A stretch of DNA of 64,000 nt. Source: Andreprevotia lacus DSM 23236 (lineage in GTDB: Bacteria > Pseudomonadota > Gammaproteobacteria > Burkholderiales > Chitinibacteraceae). Position numbers and translations under genes: made by a program. The notes beneath the pieces are model-generated. The model saw nothing but the letters and a program-made list of their open reading frames with translations. It made no database searches and was not told where the DNA came from. The stretch spans positions 1 through 64,000 of the forward strand of contig NZ_FWXD01000008.1 of the NCBI RefSeq assembly GCF_900176275.1. Reading direction: 5' to 3'. Numbering within the stretch: position 1 is the stretch's first letter; each line of letters begins with the position of its first letter. This document shows positions 29,800 through 37,366 of this stretch, piece by piece.

Positions 29800-32115
29800 A
29801 TGCAGTTCCTGAGCAAGGCACGTACCCTTGAAGCATTGCAGCCCGTGTTGCGCAGCGCACGGCTGCTGCCGCAGCGGCTTTTTGACGTCGCGCGCTGGCA
29901 GACAGATGCAGATGCCTTGCTCGCTGAAATCCGCGCTGCGCGCTGGCCGGAGATGGCCGTGCGCAGCAGCGCGCAGGCTGAGGACAGTGCTGCCGGATCG
30001 CTCGCGGGCCGGTTCGAATCGGTCTTGCACGTTGTACCCGATGACTTGCCGCAAGCCATCGAGACCGTACTGGCCTCCATGCGTGAGGCCGATGGCAGCA
30101 TCAATCCGGCCAATGAAGTGTTCGTGCAGCCCATGCTGGCGCGGGTGCAGATGGCGGGTGTGGCCTTCGGGCTGGACCCGGCCACCGGTGCCCCGTACTA
30201 CGTGCTCAACTACGACGACAGCAGCAGCCGCACCGATAGCGTGACGGCCGGGCAGTCCAACCAGCTCAAGACGTTTTACATCCATCACCTGGCGCCACCG
30301 CAGTCCGGGCTTCTGGCTGGCGTGGTGGCGATGATTGCCGAGCTGGGCGAGGTGTTTGGCACCGCTGCGCTGGATATCGAATTTGCCGTAACCGATGGTG
30401 GCGAGCTGGTGCTGCTGCAGGTGCGCCCCTTGCTGCTGGCCGCGCCCGAGGTCGAGGCGGCTGGCCACTACCGCATGCTGGAGCACATCAGCGCCAAGAT
30501 CGGCCAGGGCGTGCGGCCGCAGCCCTTTCTGCATGGCAGGCGCACCGTGTATGGTGTGATGCCGGACTGGAATCCGGCCGAAATCATCGGGGTGCGCCCC
30601 AAGCCGCTGTCACTGTCTTTATATAGAGAACTGGTGACGGACAGTATCTGGGCCTACCAGCGGCATAACTACGGCTACCGCAATCTGCGCAGCTTTCCGC
30701 TGATGCTGCATTTCCATGGCCTGCCGTATATCGATGTGCGGGTCAGCTTCAATTCCTTCGTGCCGCGCGATATCGATGGCTCGCTGGCCGACAAGCTGGT
30801 CAACTACTACGTCGACCGCTTGCTGGCCGCGCCCAATCTGCACGACAAGGTCGAATTCGAGATCGTGTTCTCGTGCTACACGCTGGATTTGCCGCAGCGG
30901 CTGGAGAAGCTGGCCGAGGCTGGTTTCACCGAGGCCGAGCGCCAGCGTCTGGCCGATAGCCTGCGCAATCTGACCAACCGCATCGTCGATAACGAAACCG
31001 GCCTGTGGCGCTCGGACCGCGACAAGCTGGCCGTGCTGGCCGCACGTCGCGACGAAATTCTTGCCGCCGATATCGATCGCGTGACGCGTATCTACTGGCT
31101 GCTGGAAGACTGCAAGCGCTATGGCACCTTGCCGTTTGCCGGGCTGGCGCGTGCGGGCTTCATTGCGGTGCAGATGCTGCGCTCGCTGGTGTCGGTAGGC
31201 GTGCTGGACCGTGCCAATTACGATGCCTTCATGAACGGGTTGGATACCGTCAGCGGGCAGATGACGCGCGATCTGGTGCAACTGGATCGCACCACCTTCC
31301 TTGCCAAGTACGGCCATTTGCGGCCAGGCACTTATGACTTGCTGTCGCCACGTTACGACGAAGCGCCGGACCTTTATTTTGATTGGCAGCGCCAGGTGGC
31401 AGAGCATACGCCTACATCGCCATTTGCCTTGTCGCTGGCGCAGATGCGCGCCATCAGCAAGCTGCTGGCCGAGCATGGACTGACGCACGATGTGGTGGGG
31501 TTGTTCGACTTCCTGCAAGCCGGCATCGAGCTGCGCGAATACGCCAAGTTCGTGTTCTGCCGCAACCTGTCCGACGCGATGTCGCTGTTCCGCGAGCTGG
31601 GCCGCGAGCATGGTTTCTCGCTGGAGGACATGGCGTATGCCGATATCCAGTGCGTGTATGAGCTTCACGCGGCCGGGGTCGATCCGGTGGCCTTGATCGG
31701 CGAAAGCATTGCTCGGGGCCGCAAGCGCTATGCCGAAACCTGTCAGATTGTGCTGCCGCCGCTGCTGACGCGTGCCGAAGATGCTTTTGCGTTCGAAATG
31801 CCGGCCACCGAACCCAATTTCATTACCCAGCGGCAAGTGACCGCGCCGGTGGTGTCGTACAAGGACCGGGATCATCTGGTGGGTGCCATAGTGGCCATTC
31901 CGAGCGCCGATCCGGGCTTTGACTGGCTGTTCTCGCACGATATTGCCGGCTTCATCACTGCCTATGGTGGTGTGAACTCGCACATGGCCATCCGTGCCAA
32001 CGAGCTGGGTCTGCCGGCGGTGATCGGTTCGGGCGAGGTACTGTATGGCAAATGGTCGGCAGCCCGTATGTTGAATATCGATTGCGCCAATCGTCGCGTC
32101 GAGGTGCTGCGTTGA
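29800..32115 (+). CDS. PEP-synthase-like phosphotransferase, predicted L-glutamine kinase (Cj1418-like)
   Basis: A 771-residue protein with the dikinase plan. An N-terminal ATP-grasp domain carries RSSAQAEDSAAGSLAGRFES near residue 50 and the metal/ATP segment LDIEFAV...LLQVRPL near 195-212. A long helical middle follows, then a C-terminal swivelling phosphohistidine domain, GGVNSHMAIRANELGLPA, with the catalytic His728. A PEP-binding TIM barrel, as in PEP synthase, is absent. This is the layout of Campylobacter Cj1418, which phosphorylates the amide nitrogen of L-glutamine, the first P-N bond-forming step. GAAGGA lies 8 bases before the ATG. The last bases overlap the amidotransferase gene. 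Confidence 0.85.
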   Translation: MQFLSKARTLEALQPVLRSARLLPQRLFDVARWQTDADALLAEIRAARWPEMAVRSSAQAEDSAAGSLAGRFESVLHVVPDDLPQAIETVLASMREADGSINPANEVFVQPMLARVQMAGVAFGLDPATGAPYYVLNYDDSSSRTDSVTAGQSNQLKTFYIHHLAPPQSGLLAGVVAMIAELGEVFGTAALDIEFAVTDGGELVLLQVRPLLLAAPEVEAAGHYRMLEHISAKIGQGVRPQPFLHGRRTVYGVMPDWNPAEIIGVRPKPLSLSLYRELVTDSIWAYQRHNYGYRNLRSFPLMLHFHGLPYIDVRVSFNSFVPRDIDGSLADKLVNYYVDRLLAAPNLHDKVEFEIVFSCYTLDLPQRLEKLAEAGFTEAERQRLADSLRNLTNRIVDNETGLWRSDRDKLAVLAARRDEILAADIDRVTRIYWLLEDCKRYGTLPFAGLARAGFIAVQMLRSLVSVGVLDRANYDAFMNGLDTVSGQMTRDLVQLDRTTFLAKYGHLRPGTYDLLSPRYDEAPDLYFDWQRQVAEHTPTSPFALSLAQMRAISKLLAEHGLTHDVVGLFDFLQAGIELREYAKFVFCRNLSDAMSLFRELGREHGFSLEDMAYADIQCVYELHAAGVDPVALIGESIARGRKRYAETCQIVLPPLLTRAEDAFAFEMPATEPNFITQRQVTAPVVSYKDRDHLVGAIVAIPSADPGFDWLFSHDIAGFITAYGGVNSHMAIRANELGLPAVIGSGEVLYGKWSAARMLNIDCANRRVEVLR

Positions 32116-32720
32116 GGCCGGTGCTGGTCAGCCAGCGGGTTGACGTCATCGCCGGGCGCGATGAACGCCGCGATGCGCTTGATCAGCGTCTGGTGCACTT
32201 GCTGGCTGAATGTGGTTTGTTGGCGGTACCGGTGCCCAACCGGCCTGAACTCGTGGCCGAACTCTGGCGGGCGGTGCGCCCGCACGGCGTGGTGCTTTCC
32301 GGTGGCAATGATCTGAGCGCATACGGTGGCAGCAGCCCGGAACGGGACAATACCGAGCGCGCCTTGCTTGATCTTGCCCTCGCCGAACATCAGCCCGTGC
32401 TGGGCATTTGCCGTGGTTTGCAGATGATGGTGCATTACTTTGGTGGCAGCCTGCAGCGCGTAGCAGGGCATGTGGCAGCGCGGCATCAGGTCAGTGGCCT
32501 GCTGCGCGATCTGGTGCTCGATGCCGAGGTGAACAGCTATCACGATTGGGGTATTGCCGAGCAGGGCGACGTATTGCGCCCGCTGGCCCATGCGGCCGAT
32601 GGCAGCGTAGAGGCGGCCGGTCATCACGGCCAGCGCGTGCTGGGCATCATGTGGCATCCGGAGCGCGAAGCCGTGCCCACCGCACTTGACCGCACGCTGA
32701 TTGAACAGCACTTTGCCTGA
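32112..32720 (+). CDS. Class I glutamine amidotransferase-like hydrolase, predicted gamma-glutamyl-CDP-amidate hydrolase (Cj1417-like)
   Basis: A peptidase C26/GATase-1 protein of 202 residues. The nucleophile is Cys100 in GICRGLQMM, and the partners are His182 and Glu184 in MWHPERE. The oxyanion side is LSGGNDLSAYGG. In the Campylobacter pathway this family member cleaves gamma-glutamyl-CDP-amidate to glutamate and cytidine diphosphoramidate, which fits the neighbours exactly. The TTG start at 32112 overlaps the stop of the glutamine kinase and is preceded by GAGG at 7 bases; a GTG at 32121 is possible. A general gamma-glutamyl-GABA hydrolase role is the alternative if seen without context. 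Confidence 0.85.
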   Translation: MRPVLVSQRVDVIAGRDERRDALDQRLVHLLAECGLLAVPVPNRPELVAELWRAVRPHGVVLSGGNDLSAYGGSSPERDNTERALLDLALAEHQPVLGICRGLQMMVHYFGGSLQRVAGHVAARHQVSGLLRDLVLDAEVNSYHDWGIAEQGDVLRPLAHAADGSVEAAGHHGQRVLGIMWHPEREAVPTALDRTLIEQHFA

Positions 32721-32721
32721 T

Positions 32722-33516
32722 ATGCAATCCAGCCACGACCACGCCCGCATCGAAGCCGAACTGGTGCGCATTGCCCGCCTGGCTGGGGATGCCATCATGG
32801 CGGTCTATGCGCGCGAGGACCTTGGCGTACAGACCAAGGGCGATGGCTCGCCGCTGACGCAAGCCGATCTGGCTGCCAACCGGGTGATTTTGCGCGAGCT
32901 GCAACTGGCGTTCCCGTGGCCGGTGTTGTCCGAAGAAACGCCCATCGAATACCCGCAGCGCCAGCACTGGACGACCTTCTGGCTGGTTGATCCGCTCGAC
33001 GGCACCAAGGATTTTCTGGACCGCAACGGCGAGTTCACCGTCAACATCGCGCTGATCGAGCAGGGCCGGGCCACGCATGGCGTGATTTACGCGCCGGCCA
33101 TCGACGAGCTGTATTACGGCGCGGTCGGCGTGGGCGCTTGGTGCACGGTGCGCGGCAACAGCACCGCTTTGCCGCAACCGTGGGGCGGCAGGGCGCTGGC
33201 GCAAAGTCGCCATCACGACGTGCCGCAGGCAGGCGATTTTGCCGCGCTCAATGGCAATCCGCCCGCTGTCGCCATAGGCTCCGCGCTCAAATTCGGCCGC
33301 CTGGTGGCCGGGCAAGTGGATATCTACCCGCGTTTTACCGGCAGCAGCGAATGGGACACCGCCGCCGGTGACGCGCTGTTGCAGGCGTGCGGCTGCCAAT
33401 TGCGTGCACTGCCCGGGCTGGTCCCCATGCGCTACAACACCGAAAGCCTGCGTAACCCCCATTTCATTGCCGCTGCACCGCATGTGCAGCTGGATCAACT
33501 GAGTTACCCGACATGA
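32722..33516 (+). CDS. Inositol-monophosphatase family 3'(2'),5'-bisphosphate nucleotidase (CysQ-like)
   Basis: A metal-dependent phosphatase of 264 residues. It has the LSEE metal motif, DPLDGTKDF (Asp90 and Asp93) and a C-terminal EWDTAAGDA. The KGDGSPLTQAD and GTKDFL forms are those of CysQ rather than inositol phosphatase. CysQ removes the 3'-phosphate of PAP. In this cluster the likely substrate is 3'-phospho-CMP, left after transfer of phosphoramidate from a 3'-phosphorylated CDP carrier. That role is an inference. It starts one base after the preceding stop and overlaps the next gene by ATGA. Confidence 0.82.
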   Translation: MQSSHDHARIEAELVRIARLAGDAIMAVYAREDLGVQTKGDGSPLTQADLAANRVILRELQLAFPWPVLSEETPIEYPQRQHWTTFWLVDPLDGTKDFLDRNGEFTVNIALIEQGRATHGVIYAPAIDELYYGAVGVGAWCTVRGNSTALPQPWGGRALAQSRHHDVPQAGDFAALNGNPPAVAIGSALKFGRLVAGQVDIYPRFTGSSEWDTAAGDALLQACGCQLRALPGLVPMRYNTESLRNPHFIAAAPHVQLDQLSYPT

Positions 33517-34247
33517 CCCGAGCCATCATTCTTGCCGCTGGCCGCGGCAGCCGCATGGGCGAGCTGACCGCCGAACAACCCAAGTGCTTTACCCGCCTGC
33601 ATGACCGCCGCCTGCTGGATTGGCAACTGACTGCATTGCGCGCCGCTGGCATCAACCAGATTGCCATCGTGCGGGGTTATAGCGCTGCCAGTTTTACCGA
33701 GCCGGTGCAGTACTTCGAGAACCCGCGCTGGGCCGAAACCAATATGGTGCGCACCCTGGCCGAGGCACGCAGCTGGCTGGAGGCCGATGATTGCATCGTC
33801 AGCTACAGCGATATTTTCTATTCCGCTGCCACGGTGCGCGCGTTGGCCGCCAACGGTGACGAACTGGCCATTTCCTATGATCCGGACTGGCTGGCTGTGT
33901 GGCAGAAACGCTTTGATGACCCGCTGGCCGATGCGGAAACCTTCCGCCGCCATGCCGATGGCCGCCTGGCCGAGATCGGCGCGCGTAGCGACAGCGTGGA
34001 GGCCATTGAAGGCCAGTACATGGGCCTCCTGAAGTTCACGCCGGATGCCTGGCAACGCGTGGCAGCGCTGCTGGACGAACGCGGCAGCACGGCAGACAAG
34101 CTGGACATGACGTCGCTGCTGCGCCACGGCCTGGCGGCTGGTTGGCGCATCGGTACCGTGCCGGTGGTTGGCCCGTGGGGTGAGGTGGACTCCGCCAGCG
34201 ATCTGGCGGCTTATGCAGAGGTGGACTTCAGCCATGTTGCCGATTAA
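33513..34247 (+). CDS. Sugar-type nucleotidyltransferase, predicted CTP:phosphoglutamine cytidylyltransferase (Cj1416-like)
   Basis: A 244-residue NTP-transferase. It has the nucleotide loop LAAGRGSRMGELTAEQPKC and a metal-binding YSDIFYS segment near residues 93-99. The fold is that of choline-phosphate or sugar nucleotidyltransferases, with no acyltransferase extension. In Campylobacter, Cj1416 joins CTP with phosphoglutamine to give gamma-glutamyl-CDP-amidate. The presence of the glutamine kinase, hydrolase and CDP-amidate kinase homologues makes this role likely here. It overlaps the CysQ-like gene by ATGA and the aminotransferase gene by 14 bp. Confidence 0.82.
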   Translation: MTRAIILAAGRGSRMGELTAEQPKCFTRLHDRRLLDWQLTALRAAGINQIAIVRGYSAASFTEPVQYFENPRWAETNMVRTLAEARSWLEADDCIVSYSDIFYSAATVRALAANGDELAISYDPDWLAVWQKRFDDPLADAETFRRHADGRLAEIGARSDSVEAIEGQYMGLLKFTPDAWQRVAALLDERGSTADKLDMTSLLRHGLAAGWRIGTVPVVGPWGEVDSASDLAAYAEVDFSHVAD

Positions 34248-35331
34248 CGATCTGGCCCGGCACAACGGGCCGCTGGATGGCGAAATCCGCGTCGCCATCG
34301 ACCGCGTGCTGCAGCGCGGTTACTACATCCTTGGCCCGGAGAATCAGGCGTTCGAGGCCGAATTTGCGGCTTATCTGGGCGTGGCAGGCTGCGTGGCGGT
34401 CGGCAACGGTACCGATGCGCTGGAACTGGCCTTGCGCGCGCTGCACATCGGCCCCGGCGATGAGGTAGTCACGGTAGCCAATGCCGGCATGTATGCCGGC
34501 ACGGCGATCCATGCCGTCGGTGCCACGCCACGCTATGTCGATATCGACCCAGCCAGCATGTTGCTGGATGTCAGCCTGTTGCCTGCGGCCACTAACGACA
34601 AGACCCGCGCCATCGTCGTTACCCATCTGTATGGCCGTATGGCCGATGTCGAGGCGGTAGTGGCGTTTGCCAGGCCGCGTGGCATCGCGGTGATCGAGGA
34701 CTGCGCGCAGGCGCACGGTGCGCGGCGCAATGGCAAGCTGGCCGGTAGCGTGGGCGATCTGGCCGCGTTCAGTTTTTACCCGACCAAGAATCTGGGTGCG
34801 CTGGGCGATGGTGGGGCGGTGGTCAGCAGCGATGCCGGGCTGCTCGCCCGGCTGCGCGGGCTGCGCCAGTACGGCTGGACCAGCAAATACCACGTGGGCA
34901 TGGCCGGCGGGCGCAACAGCCGGCTGGATGAAATCCAGGCAGCCATCCTGCGCTGCAAGCTGCCACATCTGGATGGCTGGAACGCGCGCCGCCGCGCCAT
35001 CATCGCGCGCTATAACGCCGGCTTGTCCGGGCTGGGCTGGCAGCTGCCGCCCGCGCCGGGCGAGGGCGATGTGGGACATCTGTACGTGGTACGCGCGCCG
35101 CAGCGCGATGCAGTGCGCGCCGCGCTGACGGCGGCAGGCATCGCCAGCGACGTGCACTATCCGGTGCCGGATCATCAGCAGGCCGCGTTGCCAATGCAGG
35201 CAAGCCTGCCGGTGACCGAGGTTGCTGCTGCCGAGCTGCTGACCTTGCCGTGCTTTCCGGAACTGACCGATGCAGAGCTTGATCAGGTGATTGCCGCTTG
35301 CCGGCAGACCGTACAAGGAGGGCAACCATGA
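34234..35331 (+). CDS. DegT/DnrJ/EryC1 family sugar aminotransferase
   Basis: A PLP-dependent enzyme that aminates a keto group on a nucleotide sugar. The PLP-binding Lys185 is in FYPTKNLGALGDGG; GNGTDALELALRA and EDCAQAHGA are standard family motifs. Length is 365 residues from the ATG at 34234, which follows AGAGGTGG at 8 bases. The next gene encodes a WxcM-like acetyltransferase/ketoisomerase, so the product is most likely dTDP-3-amino-3,6-dideoxy-galactose or -glucose (FdtB/QdtB role). No rmlA or rmlB gene is in the window, so the dTDP-4-keto precursor must come from elsewhere. Confidence 0.9.
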   Translation: MLPINDLARHNGPLDGEIRVAIDRVLQRGYYILGPENQAFEAEFAAYLGVAGCVAVGNGTDALELALRALHIGPGDEVVTVANAGMYAGTAIHAVGATPRYVDIDPASMLLDVSLLPAATNDKTRAIVVTHLYGRMADVEAVVAFARPRGIAVIEDCAQAHGARRNGKLAGSVGDLAAFSFYPTKNLGALGDGGAVVSSDAGLLARLRGLRQYGWTSKYHVGMAGGRNSRLDEIQAAILRCKLPHLDGWNARRRAIIARYNAGLSGLGWQLPPAPGEGDVGHLYVVRAPQRDAVRAALTAAGIASDVHYPVPDHQQAALPMQASLPVTEVAAAELLTLPCFPELTDAELDQVIAACRQTVQGGQP

Positions 35332-36266
35332 GCCATTTCGTTCATCCTGCCGGTTTGTGTGAAAGCCAGACCGTGGGCGAGGGTACGCGCGTATGGGCAT
35401 TTGCCCATGTGCTGCCCGGCGCCCGGATCGGCGCCGACTGCAATATCTGCGATCACGTGTTCATAGAGAACGACGTGGTGCTGGGCGACCGGGTCACGGT
35501 GAAGTGTGGCGTGCAGTTGTGGGATGGCCTGCGTGTGGGCAATGATGTGTTCATCGGCCCGAATGCCACTTTCACCAACGACCGCTTTCCGCGCAGCAAG
35601 CAGTATCCGGAAGCGTTTGCTGCCACGCGCATCGAGCATCACGCTTCCATTGGCGCCAATGCCACCATCCTGCCGGGGCTGACCATCGGCCAGTATGCAA
35701 TGGTGGGCGCAGGGGCCGTGGTTACGCATTCGGTGCCGCCCTATGCCATCGTGGTGGGTAATCCGGGCCGTATCGTCGGTTATGCCACCAACAATGCAGC
35801 CGTATCGCCCGAGCCGCATGCCCCGCACGTGGGCAGCACCACCGATACCGGTGTACACGGCGTGCAGTTGCGCGAGTTTCCGATTTTCGAGGACATGCGC
35901 GGCGCGCTGACGGTGGGTAATTTCGCCAGCGAAGTGCCGTTCATTCCCAATCGCTATTTCATGGTGTTCGCCGTGCCCAGCAAGGACGTACGCGGCGAAC
36001 ATGCGCACAAGGCGTGCGAGCAGTTCCTGATCTGCGTGCGCGGCAGCGTGCGTGTGGTGGCCGATGATGGCAAGGCGCGGCAGGAGTTCGTGCTCGATGG
36101 CCCGCAACGCGGGCTGTATCTGCCGGCAATGACCTGGGCCAGCCAGTATGCTTATAGCGCGGATGCCGTATTGCTGGTGTTTGCCTCGCATGCCTACGAT
36201 GCGGATGACTATATCCGCGATTACGCCACATTCCTCGCCCAGGTTGGCGAGCAGGAAAACGCCTGA
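35328..36266 (+). CDS. Bifunctional dTDP-sugar N-acetyltransferase/3,4-ketoisomerase (WxcM-like)
   Basis: Two domains in one chain. Residues 1 to about 165 form a left-handed beta-helix acetyltransferase with hexapeptide repeats (IGADCNI, VTVKCGV, IGANATI, VVGNPGRIVGY). Residues about 175-312 form an FdtA/QdtA-type cupin ketoisomerase, with REFPIFEDMRGALTVG, the His pair in VRGEHAHKACEQFL and PAMTWAS. This is the layout of Xanthomonas WxcM. Together with the aminotransferase it would make dTDP-Fuc3NAc or dTDP-Qui3NAc. AAGGAGGG precedes the ATG, and the start overlaps the aminotransferase stop (ATGA). Confidence 0.9.
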   Translation: MSHFVHPAGLCESQTVGEGTRVWAFAHVLPGARIGADCNICDHVFIENDVVLGDRVTVKCGVQLWDGLRVGNDVFIGPNATFTNDRFPRSKQYPEAFAATRIEHHASIGANATILPGLTIGQYAMVGAGAVVTHSVPPYAIVVGNPGRIVGYATNNAAVSPEPHAPHVGSTTDTGVHGVQLREFPIFEDMRGALTVGNFASEVPFIPNRYFMVFAVPSKDVRGEHAHKACEQFLICVRGSVRVVADDGKARQEFVLDGPQRGLYLPAMTWASQYAYSADAVLLVFASHAYDADDYIRDYATFLAQVGEQENA

Positions 36267-37351
36267 TGTCCCGTGAAGTCCTGTGTTACTGCTATCACGT
36301 TTCGCATGTGCTCAATCTGGGGCAGATTCCGGCCTTGCTGGCCGAGCGCGGCTGGCGGGTGCGCTGGTTCAATGCTTTTCCGGCCGCATCGTTCCCGCTG
36401 GCACCGGCGCCGGGGGTTGAATATGCGTTCGAGGTGCCGCTGGAAGCAGTAGGCCAGCAGGAGGCTGATCTTTACCTCACACCGTATGTGGGGCAAAACG
36501 CCCACTTCCCGCGCCGTGCGCGCCGCGTGCACTTTCTGGTGTCGCTGACCGGGCTGGATGGCGTGTACGACCGTGCCATGTTCGACCATTACGATGTGAT
36601 TGCCTGCGCAGGCCGCCACCACATTGATGATTTTGTTGCACTGGGCAATGACCGCCGCTGGCAGCGTAAATTGCTGATGCCGCTGGGCTATCCCAAGCTG
36701 GATGGCCAGCGCCGCCAGCTGGCCGCATCCAGCCTCACGCCGCCGGACGAGCTGACCGTGGTGTTCGCCCCCACGCATGCCTATTACATCAACCAAGGAT
36801 TCTCCATTCTGCACCGTTATGGCGAGCAGCTGGTCGAGGCCATGCTGGCTGATGGCATGCGGGTGGTGTTCCGCCCGCACATGGAATCCTGGCGTGATCA
36901 GGACAAGCCGGTAGTCGAGCGCATCGTAGCGCGCTTTGGTGATCATCCTTGCTTCGAGCTGGATCGTTCGGGCAACTATTTCGATACCTATGCGCAAACA
37001 CATTTGATGCTGACCGACATATCCGGCACGGGCTTCACCTACGCGTTCACGTTTGGTCGGCCAGCCCTGTTCTTTGCACCTGATGTGGCTGGCGAAGCCG
37101 GCATGTACGGCATTCAGTTCGAGCGGCGCGAGAATATCGGCCTGGTGGTGCGCTCGCAGGACGATCTGGTGAACAGATTGCGTCTGGCACAGCGCCATGC
37201 CGGTTTCCTGCAGCAACAGATTGCCGATTTCCGTGACTGGCTGTTGTTCAACCCCGGCGCCAGCGAAGTCTTCTTTGCCGATCATGCCGGCCATTTGCTG
37301 ACCGGCGATGGCCCGGTGGCATCCTGGCCCCATATTCATCACGCTTTCTGA
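36266..37351 (+). CDS. CDP-glycerol glycerophosphotransferase-like protein, candidate phosphoramidate transferase
   Basis: A 361-residue GT-B-fold protein resembling TagB/TagF-type polymerases that transfer a phosphate group from a CDP carrier. The visible motifs are VVFAPTHAYYIN, the basic RPHMES, the donor-site SGNYFDTYA and LMLTDISGTGFTYAF, and FGRPALFFAP. No membrane segment is seen. In a cluster that makes a CDP-linked phosphoramidate, an enzyme able to recognise CDP donors is the best candidate for the transfer step; this is an inference. A polyol-phosphate transferase is the alternative. It shares one base with the WxcM-like stop codon. Confidence 0.7.
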   Translation: MSREVLCYCYHVSHVLNLGQIPALLAERGWRVRWFNAFPAASFPLAPAPGVEYAFEVPLEAVGQQEADLYLTPYVGQNAHFPRRARRVHFLVSLTGLDGVYDRAMFDHYDVIACAGRHHIDDFVALGNDRRWQRKLLMPLGYPKLDGQRRQLAASSLTPPDELTVVFAPTHAYYINQGFSILHRYGEQLVEAMLADGMRVVFRPHMESWRDQDKPVVERIVARFGDHPCFELDRSGNYFDTYAQTHLMLTDISGTGFTYAFTFGRPALFFAPDVAGEAGMYGIQFERRENIGLVVRSQDDLVNRLRLAQRHAGFLQQQIADFRDWLLFNPGASEVFFADHAGHLLTGDGPVASWPHIHHAF

Positions 37352-37366
37352 GCGGAACAGTTCTCT

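Noticed and set aside
29800-32115. Annotation as phosphoenolpyruvate synthase or pyruvate phosphate dikinase
   Set aside because: The C-terminal PEP-binding barrel is missing and the phosphohistidine domain is at the extreme C-terminus, which does not fit those enzymes.
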